Below, piece after piece: positions 16,462-27,120 of a stretch of 64,000 bases of DNA (the stretch's first letter is position 1; every line of letters begins with the position of its first letter). The notes under the pieces are model-generated. The model was not told where the DNA came from. It saw nothing but the letters and a program-made list of their open reading frames with translations, and searched no databases. The stretch spans positions 1-64,000 of the forward strand of contig JAFZHD010000012.1 in NCBI GenBank assembly GCA_017555085.1, in the 5' to 3' direction. The position numbers and the translations under genes are program-made. This stretch comes from Muribaculaceae bacterium (lineage in GTDB: Bacteria; Bacteroidota; Bacteroidia; Bacteroidales; Muribaculaceae).

Positions 16462-18051
16462 TTATTCGTAGTCATAATGCAACTTGAAGTCATCGACACA
16501 AAGCACACTACCCTCACCACCGGTAAAGAAGTCGCCATATTTACTTGCCGACGACACGATAACGGCGTAACGAGGACGACGGTTGGTTGCACGATATTCA
16601 AGGTTGATTTCAAACGGAGTGTATTCCGACACTGTTTCGCCCCATTGCAATGCGCCATAAGCAATAATCTCGGGCGAATTGAGGTCAATCAACTGACGGT
16701 TTTTGGGGTTAGTGCGAATTTCGAATGGCTCAGCCCAATCGGCCAAAATCATATACACAGTTGCTGTGTCGGGACGACCTTTCAAATGAGTGTATTCGTC
16801 GTTTGAATGACTGATTGTAGCACAATTATACTTCATGTAACCAGTGAGTTTTGTGGGGCGTTCGGTAAACTCACGGCCAAATTTAAGGATACCGTTTGTA
16901 CCGTCTGTCTTGTAGTATTGACCTGTAAAGAGGTTACCTGCCGCTAACTTACCGAGTGAAGCAATACCGATAAACTTGGTTTCCAAGCGCGCCGCTTTTC
17001 CGCTCAACCCTGTGGGTATTTCATCGGTGGGCATGCTATTGCTTTGTCCGAGTGTTGCAGCGCCTTTGTTACCGGTATCCCAAAACGACTCACCATCGGC
17101 AGCCCAAGGATTCCACACTTTGCCATCTTGAAACCAATCATCAAATGAAGCATTGGGAATCACAGCCTCGCTACCTGTTGCAAACTGAACTTCGGGGCTA
17201 TATTCGCCGCCAGAATATGCGCGTGCCACATAATCGGCATTGGGTTCAAGGTGAATCAAACGGCCAACAAAGCTGCCGCCGTCAACTGTTACCCACGATT
17301 GAGGAACTGTCAACCATTCGGCACTTGATGCCAAACGATATTCAAAGCCTGTTTCCTTACCCGATTCGGCCGAACCATAAAGCCATGCAACCTTTGTCCA
17401 TGCATCTACACGGTCAAGAGCCACTGTCTGTTCTGCCATAAGCACATATATTGTCCATTGCTGTGTGCGGCCAAATTCGGTCACATCAACAGTTACAGGC
17501 TCAGTAAAATCAACAATCTGACCGGCCAAGTCGGGCGAATAAACAGCAGTTTCGCCACCCAATTTGATTGACTGCACCTCAACAGCCGACATATCAGCAC
17601 CAGCAGCAACATAAGCCACCACCCTGTTTGCGGGAACATCAATAGATGCTGCACCCACTTGATTGGCAATCACAAAATTACGTTCGATGTTTTGAACGGC
17701 TCTGATTGTCCACACATAGTCTTGATACAATCGCAAAGTTACTCTATAAGGGTTGCTCAAATCAACAACGCCGGGCAACTGTTGTTCGCCCACGATTGAA
17801 GCGCCTGCTGTGATGTTAAACTCTGTAATATTAACATTGTGAATGTCAGCATTTTCGCCAAGCACCAATGTTACGCGGCAATTAACCGAGTCAATAACAG
17901 CGGGTTGTTTAAGACCATCGGCACTCAATGACAAGATATTTGCCTGAATGCGAGCATAGGGAATGTCGTTTTCTATACAACTTGTCATTGCAACCGACAT
18001 TGCAGCCACAAGGCATAAGATTATATATTTGATATTCTTTTTCATATTCAC
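16462..18051 (-). CDS. PCMD-domain surface lipoprotein
   Basis: A 529-residue lipoprotein: the signal ends AAMSVAMTSC, with the acylated Cys at 25. The N-terminal part (about 35-220) has two beta-rich repeats with VDLSNPYRVTLRLYQDYVWTI and VDFTEPVTVDVTEFGRTQQW, a pattern of Bacteroidales cell-surface proteins. The C-terminal ~240 residues, from PNASFDDWFQDGKVWNPWAA onward, match the PCMD (putative carbohydrate metabolism) fold, a jelly-roll presumed to bind glycans. It is the last gene of a four-gene operon, 7 bases after an outer-membrane barrel gene. Its ligand is not known; surface exposure is inferred from the family. Confidence 0.8.
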   Translation of the reverse strand: MNMKKNIKYIILCLVAAMSVAMTSCIENDIPYARIQANILSLSADGLKQPAVIDSVNCRVTLVLGENADIHNVNITEFNITAGASIVGEQQLPGVVDLSNPYRVTLRLYQDYVWTIRAVQNIERNFVIANQVGAASIDVPANRVVAYVAAGADMSAVEVQSIKLGGETAVYSPDLAGQIVDFTEPVTVDVTEFGRTQQWTIYVLMAEQTVALDRVDAWTKVAWLYGSAESGKETGFEYRLASSAEWLTVPQSWVTVDGGSFVGRLIHLEPNADYVARAYSGGEYSPEVQFATGSEAVIPNASFDDWFQDGKVWNPWAADGESFWDTGNKGAATLGQSNSMPTDEIPTGLSGKAARLETKFIGIASLGKLAAGNLFTGQYYKTDGTNGILKFGREFTERPTKLTGYMKYNCATISHSNDEYTHLKGRPDTATVYMILADWAEPFEIRTNPKNRQLIDLNSPEIIAYGALQWGETVSEYTPFEINLEYRATNRRPRYAVIVSSASKYGDFFTGGEGSVLCVDDFKLHYDYE

Positions 18052-18058
18052 AACTGTT

Positions 18059-18835
18059 TTAGATAGTTACACCAATACCCAAACTAATGCTCATCAAGTT
18101 TAATCGATAGTCAACACCAGCCGAGAATCGTGAGCCTTGGTTTGCGCCTGTCTGTTTTGCATCTTTCATATAAAGTTTGAAGATATCAAATGCCACATTG
18201 AAATTGACATTATCAATGATAAAGACGCACACACCGGGAGTGAGGCTTACGCTTGATTCAAACACATTAGTAAGCGTTTCTTGTCCGTCATTCTTATACA
18301 ACGACTCGCTACCGCCAACATTCAAAGCAGCCTCGCCAAACACGGCAAAGCGTTTTGCAGCATCAAGGCCGATATACTTGCGATAGAACACCGAGCCCGA
18401 ATAAGACTTGCTGCCATAGCCCAAGTCGTTAAGGTTGATAGACATATCTTCAGTACCAGCCGAAAGGCTACCCATATTGAGGTCGGCCTGTGTATAATTG
18501 AGGCGAACGCCTATCGATTGGTTGTTTGCAAAGAAATATGATGCAGAGGGCTTGATTGAATAAACTCGCACATTGAAATCGAGGTCATTTATGAGCGACA
18601 ACATTTGAATATCGCTTGCATCAAACTCGGCAAACGATGCGTTTAAGCCTATCTGCCAATCGCCTTTGGGCATGAACAAATAGTTTTTCATACCGCGGTC
18701 AAATCGACCATATTTCTTATCAGTAATAACCGAACTTACCACTTCGTCACCCACAATCACTTTGGGGTCTGATGCAATTGACGACATTGTTACCGACAGC
18801 ATCAACAATATGAATGTAATCTTTAATGTTTTCAT
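18059..18835 (-). CDS. Outer-membrane beta-barrel protein, second of two
   Basis: A 258-residue protein with a signal peptide (FILLMLSVTMSSIA|SDP) and alternating amphipathic strands ending SAGVDYRLNLMSISLGIGVTI, typical of a small outer-membrane barrel of about eight to ten strands. It resembles the neighbouring barrel at 18842-19591 in layout: each has NLVPKG- or MPKGDWQIG-like text after the signal, an FFNEVQ- or FAVFGEAALNVGG-like strand, and a GVxxFI/FL strand. They are probably old duplicates. It lies 7 bases before the PCMD gene and 6 bases after the other barrel. Function unknown; an anchor or assembly partner for the operon's lipoproteins is a guess. Confidence 0.75.
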   Translation of the reverse strand: MKTLKITFILLMLSVTMSSIASDPKVIVGDEVVSSVITDKKYGRFDRGMKNYLFMPKGDWQIGLNASFAEFDASDIQMLSLINDLDFNVRVYSIKPSASYFFANNQSIGVRLNYTQADLNMGSLSAGTEDMSINLNDLGYGSKSYSGSVFYRKYIGLDAAKRFAVFGEAALNVGGSESLYKNDGQETLTNVFESSVSLTPGVCVFIIDNVNFNVAFDIFKLYMKDAKQTGANQGSRFSAGVDYRLNLMSISLGIGVTI

Positions 18836-18841
18836 AACTGA

Positions 18842-19591
18842 CTATAAATAAAATGCGACACCAAATGAGAGTGAGAACAGGTTAAGGTTAAGACTTGCCG
18901 AACGAGAATCGCGTCTTGACACATAGATTTGGTCGGTTGTTGACTTTGTTTCAGAGTAACCGATACCAAGCACACCTACATTTACTTCAAGGGCTGTAAA
19001 GTTATTGAGGAACATCACCACACCGGGAGCAACGCCTAAATTAACATTGTAATTGCGCTCAAATGTACCTGTCAACTGTTGACCGCTACCGTTGCAGAGT
19101 TTTGACTCGCCACCGCCAACAGTGAGTTGCACTTCGTTAAAGAAGGCAAATCGGCGGCTTGTACCCATGCTGATATAGTTGCGGAATGCAGCTGTGGCCG
19201 AATAGTTGTGACTGAGGCTATACAAGTTGTCAACGCCAAAATTGGTATCTTCATTGATTGACACGCTACCTGATTCAAGACGATTTAATGTGCGAGCATA
19301 GCCCACTCGCGCACCGATTGTCATATCATCTTGAAACGCATACATAAGCATAGGGCTTACTTTGAACGAATAACTATCGCCCGACAAACCTTCTACCACA
19401 AAAAATTGGTAATTGTCTTGTTCTGATTGCGAATAACCAACGCTTGCGCCAGTAATCCATTGTCCCTTCGGAACAAAATTAACAAGTTCAAGATTGCGCT
19501 TAAACGGCTGCGCATCTTGCTCTTGGGCCATCATTGGCAACGATGCCACAAGTGTAGCAGCCGCCAATATAGTTTTGAATATATTTTTCAT
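18842..19591 (-). CDS. Outer-membrane beta-barrel protein, first of two
   Basis: A 249-residue protein. The signal peptide (TILAAATLVASLPMMA|QEQ) is followed by NLVNFVPKG-type text, a KGQWITGASVGYSQSEQDN strand and repeated amphipathic strands, ending in an aromatic strand (LFSLSFGVAFYL) that suits outer-membrane barrel insertion. It sits between the DUF4493 gene (7 bases) and the second barrel (6 bases), so the four genes form one transcript. The pairing of two related barrels with two lipoproteins suggests one surface complex. That is inference from gene order. Confidence 0.75.
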   Translation of the reverse strand: MKNIFKTILAAATLVASLPMMAQEQDAQPFKRNLELVNFVPKGQWITGASVGYSQSEQDNYQFFVVEGLSGDSYSFKVSPMLMYAFQDDMTIGARVGYARTLNRLESGSVSINEDTNFGVDNLYSLSHNYSATAAFRNYISMGTSRRFAFFNEVQLTVGGGESKLCNGSGQQLTGTFERNYNVNLGVAPGVVMFLNNFTALEVNVGVLGIGYSETKSTTDQIYVSRRDSRSASLNLNLFSLSFGVAFYL

Positions 19592-19598
19592 ATCTTAA

Positions 19599-21899
19599 TT
19601 ACTCTGTTACTGATTGGAATTTTAATGTTTTAGTTGTCGACAAGTCGGCGGCATCAACCACTGTCAATTCAAAATCGTGTTGGCCGGGGAACATTGCGAG
19701 CAAGGGCATAAAGTCGGTAATGTTAAAAAGCAACTCTGTTTTGCCAACTACCGCTTCGCCAACGGGGAAACCAAGTTCGCCAAGAACTTCGGCCAAATCA
19801 CCAGGGTTAGCCAAGTCAAATTCGGAATCCAAACCTACTTCTTGCAACATCTCTTTTGTCAACATTTCAGAGATAATCTTGACATGAAGATTTGCAATAC
19901 CGTTTTCGGCTACGATATCAACTTTTGCCTGAAGGTTTTCGGTAATGATATTCACTCCATTGATATCGAGCGTTGTGCTTGAAATTTGAGGAGCAGCACC
20001 AACAACTTCTTCAGCCACTGCTTCAAATTGCAATGTTGCAGTAGTTGACAAATCAGCAGCATCAATAACTGTCAATTCAAAGTTGTGTTGACCGGGGAAC
20101 ATTGCAAGCAAAGGCATAAAGTCGGTAATATCAAAGAGCAACTCTGTTTTACCTACAACTGCGTCGCCTACGGGGAAACCGAGTTCGCCAAGAACTTCGG
20201 CCAAATTGCCTGGGTTAGCCAAGTCAAATTCGGAATCCAAACCTACTTCTTGCAACATCTCTTTTGTCAACATTTCAGAAACAATCTTGACTTTAAGATT
20301 TGCAATACCGTTTTCTGCAACAATGTCAACCTTTGCTTTAAGGCCTTCGGTGATAACATTCACACCTTCAAGGTTGAGAGTTGTACTTGTGATAACAGGA
20401 GCAGCACCAACAACTTCTTCAGCAACGGCTTCAAACTTCAATGTTGCAACAGTTGACAAGCCTTGTGCATCAACAACTGTCAATTCAAAATCGTGTTGAC
20501 CAGGGAAGATTGCAAGCAAGGGCATAAAGTCGGTAATATCAAAAAGCAACTCTGTTTTGCCTACAACCGCGTCACCTACGGGGAAACCGAGTTCGCCAAG
20601 AACTTCGGCCAAATCACCTGGGTTAGCCAAGTCAAATTCGGAATCCAAACCTACTTCTTGCAACATCTCTTTTGTCAAGATTTCAGAAATAATCTTAACA
20701 TTAAGATTTGCAATACCGTTTTCTGCAACAATATCAATTTTTGCTTTAAGGTCTTCGGTAATAACATTCACGCCGTTAAGGTCAAGCGTGCTACTTGTAA
20801 TAACAGGAGCCTCGCCGATAACGATTTCGGGGACTTCAAATGCCAATGTAACAACTGTTGACAAGTCTTCGTTGTCAATCACTGTCAACACAAAACTATG
20901 TTGACCGGGGAACATTGCAAGCAAAGGCATAAATTCGGTGATATCAAACTCTATTTGAGTTTTGTCAACTACGGCATCGCCCACGGGGAAACCGAGTTCG
21001 GTGAGCACATCGGCCATTGCGCCGGGATTAGCCAAGTCAAATGATGAGTCCAAGCCAATCTCTTGCAACATTGCTTTATTTAACTGTTCCGAGAAAATCT
21101 CAACATATAAGTTTCTAATACCATAAGCAGCCGAAATATCAACTTTTGCTTGAAGGCCTTCGGTGATTACATTTACACCGTTAAGGTCAAGCGTGCTGCT
21201 TGTTGCCTTGGGTGCTCCGGGGTCGTTGGGGTCTTTTTTATCCACCAATTCCTTAACACCAAACACAAGATTAAGAGAGTCGCCGGCAACGAGGTTGGTC
21301 AACACCTTGCGATAAACCACAGAGTCGCCTTTAACCACACCGCTAAATTTTGCCACAGCAGTAGATGCACCGTCAGCCAAATAGAAATGTGCGACACGAG
21401 ACTCGTTTTTGGCAAATTCGAGTTGTTTACCGGCAATGCTCATCTCTACGGTAGCATTGTCATTAACAAGGTCGGCCACTTCTTCGTCATAAGCAACAGT
21501 CACGCTGACCGATGCAACCGAGCAGTCAACGCAGTCAATCACATGGCGCTTACCTTCTTCAATTTTGAACGCCTTAGTACCGGCATAAAAAGCTTGTTCC
21601 CACACGGGTTCAACCGACTCACTTGACGAAGCCGAAAGAACATAGGCTCCTGCTTCAAGTTCGACATCTAATGGAAAATCGGCACCTGTCCATTGGCCCA
21701 TTGATTGGCCGTCAGCATTGCTGATTTCCACTACATAAGAACTGACATCGGCATTTTCAACTCCGTCGACACACAATTGCGACACCGACAGCAGTCCGTT
21801 TTCCGATTTCATCAATTCTTCGGCATTCCACTCTTCGTCACACGACACCATGGCGATCAATGCGCAGAGCGAAAAAAGCGAATAAATGATTTTTTTCAT
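19599..21899 (-). CDS. DUF4493-type lipoprotein with four near-identical ~137-residue repeats
   Basis: The chosen start (MKKIIYSLFSLCALIAMVSC, acylated Cys at 20) gives 766 residues; the frame continues 35 codons upstream, but without a signal sequence. An N-terminal DUF4493-like domain (about 30-210) has ENGLLSVSQL, YVVEISNADGQSMGQWTG and FPLDVELEAGAYVLSASSS. Four tandem repeats start at about 231, 365, 501 and 638. Each opens with xSSTLDLNGVNVITE, contains MLQEVGLDSEFDLANPG and GFPVGDAVVGKTE, and ends FPGQHDFELTVVDA...LSTxxTLKFE. Repeats 2-4 are almost identical even in DNA; repeat 1 has diverged. A beta-sandwich stalk or adhesin is likely. It is the first gene of the operon. Confidence 0.8.
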   Translation of the reverse strand: MKKIIYSLFSLCALIAMVSCDEEWNAEELMKSENGLLSVSQLCVDGVENADVSSYVVEISNADGQSMGQWTGADFPLDVELEAGAYVLSASSSESVEPVWEQAFYAGTKAFKIEEGKRHVIDCVDCSVASVSVTVAYDEEVADLVNDNATVEMSIAGKQLEFAKNESRVAHFYLADGASTAVAKFSGVVKGDSVVYRKVLTNLVAGDSLNLVFGVKELVDKKDPNDPGAPKATSSTLDLNGVNVITEGLQAKVDISAAYGIRNLYVEIFSEQLNKAMLQEIGLDSSFDLANPGAMADVLTELGFPVGDAVVDKTQIEFDITEFMPLLAMFPGQHSFVLTVIDNEDLSTVVTLAFEVPEIVIGEAPVITSSTLDLNGVNVITEDLKAKIDIVAENGIANLNVKIISEILTKEMLQEVGLDSEFDLANPGDLAEVLGELGFPVGDAVVGKTELLFDITDFMPLLAIFPGQHDFELTVVDAQGLSTVATLKFEAVAEEVVGAAPVITSTTLNLEGVNVITEGLKAKVDIVAENGIANLKVKIVSEMLTKEMLQEVGLDSEFDLANPGNLAEVLGELGFPVGDAVVGKTELLFDITDFMPLLAMFPGQHNFELTVIDAADLSTTATLQFEAVAEEVVGAAPQISSTTLDINGVNIITENLQAKVDIVAENGIANLHVKIISEMLTKEMLQEVGLDSEFDLANPGDLAEVLGELGFPVGEAVVGKTELLFNITDFMPLLAMFPGQHDFELTVVDAADLSTTKTLKFQSVTE
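19600..21215 (-). repeat. Four tandem coding repeats, ~410 bases each
   Basis: Unit starts fall near 21215, 20805, 20395 and 19985, with a period of about 410 bases. Units 2-4 share long identical DNA tracts (for example the tract coding for MLQEVGLDSEFDLANPG), while unit 1 differs more. This allows gain or loss of units by homologous recombination or slippage. Confidence 0.85.
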
Positions 21900-21974
21900 C
21901 TTTCTTAATTTTATGTAATTATTATTATTTACTGTGTTATCAATATGCCAAATAGTTTTTTGACACAAACTCTG

Positions 21975-21982
21975 CAAAGGTA
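21975..21982 (-). promoter_or_regulatory. -7 box of the DUF4493/PCMD operon
   Basis: The minus strand reads TACCTTTG, a perfect -7 box, 75 bases before the chosen ATG at 21899. It also lies within the upstream extension of the frame, which supports the shorter start. No good -33 box is seen at the usual spacing. Confidence 0.5.
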
Positions 21983-22091
21983 CTCCATTTTTTTGGTATA
22001 TCACTAATTATCAATCTTAAAAAACGCTCACACCCGCCAAAACGCCCATGTAGCAACGCACAACATTTTTTAGACATTCATCAAAAATCAG

Positions 22092-22122
22092 TTGTCAATT
22101 AGAAAATAAAAGCCTACATTTG
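22092..22122 (+). promoter_or_regulatory. Promoter of the CapD/FlaA1-type gene
   Basis: TTG (22092-22094), 20 bases, then TACATTTG (22115-22122), 28 bases before the ATG at 22151. Confidence 0.65.
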
Positions 22123-22150
22123 CAACATTATATATAATAACCAAGATTAT

Positions 22151-24106
22151 ATGGGCAAAAAAATCCTTGCACGACTTGCACATCTCACCTACATCAAAGC
22201 CATTTTGGTCACTCCGGCTCCGCGATGGATGGTGCTTATCGCCGACACTCTCATTGTCGCGTTGTGCTGTAATGCGACTTTTTTGTTCAACGACCAAGGA
22301 CTACCCATCTCTTCGGTCGCTTTTCAGGCGGGACTCATAACCCTCACCTACCTCATTTTCAGTCTAATACTCAAAAGTTTCCAATACATCATTCGTTTAT
22401 CGGCCATTGAAGACATGTACCGATTGGCCATGCTCGTATCTCTGTCATCGGGCACACTGATTATCGGCTGTTTGATTTTTGAGAGCATTTATGGCAGCCG
22501 CAACATGAGCATTTGGAACATCTGCATCATTGCCGCCGTTTCATTCTCGCTTATGATGTGCATGCGCCTATTAATGAAATATATCTATACACTCATCACA
22601 GGCGCAGCAGGAAACCGCACTCCGGTTATCGTGCTCGGCACTTCTATTAACTCGTTTGTATTTGCAAGCGCGCTTAAAAACGAAACCGAAGGCCGTTTTG
22701 AGCCCGTTGCAATCCTCAACAAGTCTGACAAAAAATACGATTCAACACTTAACGGCATACCCATTATCCAATTTGATGCTGACAACACAAAATCAATCTT
22801 TGACAAATATCATTGCGACACTTTGCTGTTTATGTCAACGCAGATTGACTTGATGCGCAGCGAATTTGCCGACACATTCCTCTCAAACGGCATAAAACTA
22901 CTGATGCTCAATCAGTTTGAGGAATTTGAAGTCGCACCCACCAACGATACTTTACCCACTATGCTCTCGCGATATGTTCGCGACATCAACATTGAGGACC
23001 TTTTGGGACGCGACACAATTCGCACCAACAACCACCACATCGTTCAACAAATAAAAGACTCGGTTGTGCTTATTACCGGAGCCGCAGGCTCTATCGGTAG
23101 CGAAATCGTGTTTCAGATAGCATCTCTTGGTGCCAAAGAAATTGTGTTGGTCGACCAAGCCGAAACGCCGATGCACGATATGCAACTCGAACTCGAAGAA
23201 CGCTTCCCCGAGGCTAAAACACATCTTATTATAGGCGACATCAAAAACCTCACGCGCATGGAATATGCGTTCAAGACATTCCGGCCACAATTTGTGTTCC
23301 ACGCTGCCGCCTATAAGCATGTGCCAATGATGGAAAACAACCCATCAGAGGCTATACGCACAAATGTATTAGGCACCAAAAACATTGCTGATTTGTCTAT
23401 AAAATATGGTGTTGACAAGTTTGTGATGATATCAACCGACAAGGCCGTCAAGCCCACCAATATCATGGGCGCATCAAAACGCATTGCCGAGATATATGTG
23501 CAGTCACTACACTTCCACAACGCAAAAAATCAGTCACAAAAGCACACCCGCTTCATCACAACCCGCTTTGGCAATGTGCTTGGCAGTAACGGCTCGGTTA
23601 TACCCCGCTTTCAAAAACAGATTGAGGCTGGTGGCCCTGTAACCGTTACCCACAAAGAGATTATTCGATATTTCATGACTATACCTGAGGCCTGTTCGCT
23701 CGTTCTTGAAGCAGGCTGCATGGGCAACGGTGGCGAAATATACATCTTCGACATGGGCAAACCCATCAAAATCTATGACCTAGCATGCCGCATGATTTCT
23801 TTGGCCGGACTGAAAGTCAACCAAGACATCAAAATTGTGGAAACAGGTCTTCGCCCAGGCGAGAAACTCTATGAAGAGTTGCTTAACGACAAAGAACGCA
23901 CTATCGCGACTCACCATAAAAAAATCATGATTGCGAAGGTGCAAACCTACGAATTTGAAGAGGTGGCAAAGTCTATCGCCCGACTTGAAGATTTGGCCGA
24001 AACCGACGACACCACCCAACTCGTAGCTCTAATGAAACTCATTGTACCCGAATACCTTTCAAACAATTCGCAATGGGAAAATCTTGACAAACAAAAACAA
24101 CAATAA
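22151..24106 (+). CDS. Membrane-anchored nucleotide-sugar 4,6-dehydratase (CapD/FlaA1/PglF family)
   Basis: A 651-residue protein. The N-terminal ~150 residues hold four membrane helices, followed by a first nucleotide-binding-like domain (TPVIVLGTSINSF). The catalytic short-chain dehydrogenase domain starts near residue 300 with VLITGAAGSIGSEIVFQ, then VDQAETPMHDMQLELEERFP, FHAAAYKHVPMMENNP and STDKAVKPTNIMGASKR. The family has Met in place of the usual catalytic Tyr, as here. These enzymes convert UDP-GlcNAc to the 4-keto-6-deoxy sugar, the first step to bacillosamine- or FucNAc-type sugars for glycans. It lies 15 kb from the capsule operon and may serve it or protein/LPS glycosylation. Confidence 0.9.
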   Translation: MGKKILARLAHLTYIKAILVTPAPRWMVLIADTLIVALCCNATFLFNDQGLPISSVAFQAGLITLTYLIFSLILKSFQYIIRLSAIEDMYRLAMLVSLSSGTLIIGCLIFESIYGSRNMSIWNICIIAAVSFSLMMCMRLLMKYIYTLITGAAGNRTPVIVLGTSINSFVFASALKNETEGRFEPVAILNKSDKKYDSTLNGIPIIQFDADNTKSIFDKYHCDTLLFMSTQIDLMRSEFADTFLSNGIKLLMLNQFEEFEVAPTNDTLPTMLSRYVRDINIEDLLGRDTIRTNNHHIVQQIKDSVVLITGAAGSIGSEIVFQIASLGAKEIVLVDQAETPMHDMQLELEERFPEAKTHLIIGDIKNLTRMEYAFKTFRPQFVFHAAAYKHVPMMENNPSEAIRTNVLGTKNIADLSIKYGVDKFVMISTDKAVKPTNIMGASKRIAEIYVQSLHFHNAKNQSQKHTRFITTRFGNVLGSNGSVIPRFQKQIEAGGPVTVTHKEIIRYFMTIPEACSLVLEAGCMGNGGEIYIFDMGKPIKIYDLACRMISLAGLKVNQDIKIVETGLRPGEKLYEELLNDKERTIATHHKKIMIAKVQTYEFEEVAKSIARLEDLAETDDTTQLVALMKLIVPEYLSNNSQWENLDKQKQQ

Positions 24107-24130
24107 ACTTATTAATCAAAACTGCACAAA

Positions 24131-24856
24131 ATGAAACTTTTACACAAAATCGCAACAGTTGTCGTGGCTTTGTTTATCGCAAACTCAGCCTTCGCACAAA
24201 CAAGTTCAAGTTCAGCACTTCAAGGTCTTTTCGGCAAACTCACAGGTTCAAGCAGCCAAACCAGCAGCTCTTCTAACGAAAGTAGCAGCTCTAACAACAG
24301 CAGTAGCAGCAGTAGCGGTTTGTCTAACATTCTCGGCGCGCTCGGCGGCGTAGTTGAAAACCTCATCTCTACCGACAATATCGAAATCAGCAGCCTCGCC
24401 GGCACTTGGAAATATGCAGCCCCCGCAGTAGCATTCAAGAGCGACGACCTTCTCAAAAAAGCAGGTGGCGCGGCAGTTGCATCACAAGTTGAAGCAAAAC
24501 TCGAAAACTACTACAAATACTTGCGCCTCCAATCAATGCAACTCACTATCGACCAAGCAGGTGCGTTCACAATGGCGTTCAACAAAATCGCTTTGAGCGG
24601 TAACATAACCAAAGACGAAGAAGGCAACCTCCTCTTCAACTTTACCGTCGCTGGCCAAATCAACATCGGCACAGTTAAGACTTATGTGACAAAATCGGGC
24701 GACACTCTCAATGTAATGTTTGATGTCAGCAAATTGATGACCATCCTCGAAAAAGTTGGCTCTTATGTTGGCAACTCTACAATTTCAAGCATCACATCAT
24801 TGTTGAGCACTTACGATGGTATCACAGCCGGTTTCAAATTGACACGAGTTCAATAA
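24131..24856 (+). CDS. DUF4923-like secreted protein with Ser/Asn-rich linker
   Basis: A 241-residue protein with a signal peptide (IATVVVALFIANSAFA|QTS). A low-complexity Ser/Asn segment at about 36-65 (NESSSSNNSSSSSSG and similar) precedes a compact domain from about 80 to the end. That domain begins with ISSLAGTWKYAAPAVAFKSD and has IALSGNITKDEEG and DTLNVMFDVSKLM. The layout matches the DUF4923 family of Bacteroidales, of unknown function. A lipocalin-like envelope protein is a fair picture, but no role is known. It follows the dehydratase by 24 bases and ends before a shared terminator. Confidence 0.75.
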   Translation: MKLLHKIATVVVALFIANSAFAQTSSSSALQGLFGKLTGSSSQTSSSSNESSSSNNSSSSSSGLSNILGALGGVVENLISTDNIEISSLAGTWKYAAPAVAFKSDDLLKKAGGAAVASQVEAKLENYYKYLRLQSMQLTIDQAGAFTMAFNKIALSGNITKDEEGNLLFNFTVAGQINIGTVKTYVTKSGDTLNVMFDVSKLMTILEKVGSYVGNSTISSITSLLSTYDGITAGFKLTRVQ

Positions 24857-24878
24857 TAGCTCTCCAATACACAAACAA

Positions 24879-24911
24879 AAAAGCGAGAAACTTCATCAGT
24901 TTCTCGCTTTT
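24879..24911. terminator. Bidirectional terminator
   Basis: AAAAGCGAGAAAC (24879-24891) pairs perfectly with GTTTCTCGCTTTT (24899-24911) around a 7-base loop, with A and T runs outside. It separates the convergent DUF4923 and Dabb genes. Confidence 0.9.
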
Positions 24912-24934
24912 GTTTTATGGTTAACCGCCAAGTA

Positions 24935-25231
24935 TTATTCAACCACATAGTCAACACAGGCACGTTCGCCTTTGTGTCCGGCCAACAAACCGGCAGCTGC
25001 AACATGTGCAGGGTGTTTTGCATAAACCTCAACATCAGCCATTGTATCAACAACGGCAGTCAATACGAGGTCCCATGTTTCAGCGGGGTTTTCGTTGATA
25101 CCCACTTCCATTGAGCGCAATACTTCTATCTGCTCGGGCAACGCCAACAAAGCCGCTTTGAACTTTTCGGCCACTTCGCGACGCTCCGCGTCAGTACCTG
25201 TCAATTTAAATGCTACAATATGTTTTACCAT
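24935..25231 (-). CDS. Dabb (stress-responsive A/B barrel) domain protein
   Basis: A 98-residue protein from the start MVKHIVAFKLTGTDAERREV. The frame runs upstream to 25324, but that part overlaps the ABC-F gene end and lacks family resemblance. It has the ferredoxin-like Dabb pattern: MVKHIVAFKL strand, helix with FKAALLALPE, VGINENPAETWDLVLTAVVD, then VEVYAKHPAHVAA. Family members are small dimeric proteins, some with lyase or cyclase activity, most without a known reaction. It lies 31 bases downstream of the ABC-F gene. Confidence 0.82.
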   Translation of the reverse strand: MVKHIVAFKLTGTDAERREVAEKFKAALLALPEQIEVLRSMEVGINENPAETWDLVLTAVVDTMADVEVYAKHPAHVAAAGLLAGHKGERACVDYVVE

Positions 25232-25262
25232 TTTGTTATATGTTTTGAGTGTTAGTGTTTGA

Positions 25263-26882
<1,620 letters not shown>

Positions 26883-26924
26883 TTAAATTATTCAATCTTT
26901 TTTACTGTCTTAAAAATCAGGGTG

Positions 26925-26932
26925 CAAAGTTA
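26925..26932 (-). promoter_or_regulatory. -7 box of the ABC-F gene
   Basis: The minus strand reads TAACTTTG, 45 bases before the ATG. A matching -33 box is not obvious. Confidence 0.45.
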
Positions 26933-27120
26933 CAAAAATTAACCCATAATACATAATTGTATTAGCACATTTATGGATATATGCCCCAAACACGGCCCAA
27001 CATCCCATGCGAAAGCAATGCCCGTTTAGTCCCAATATGTAATTTTGCTGATTTGATATATTGTTTTTTAGAGGTTCTTTCAGTGACAATAGCCATTAAC
27101 GCCTGAAAATTCACCATACA

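Noticed and set aside
20085-20861. Repeated plus-strand frames of about 100-130 codons opposite the DUF4493 repeats
   Set aside because: They repeat only because the underlying coding repeats do. They have no start signals and lie opposite a clear lipoprotein gene.
19600-21215. CRISPR-like regular repeats
   Set aside because: The period is about 410 bases and the repeats are coding in a single frame, so they are protein repeats, not a CRISPR array.
27060-27118. Hairpin past thiN as terminator
   Set aside because: The CTTTCAG/CTGAAA arms are short with a long loop and no proper T run; too weak to list.
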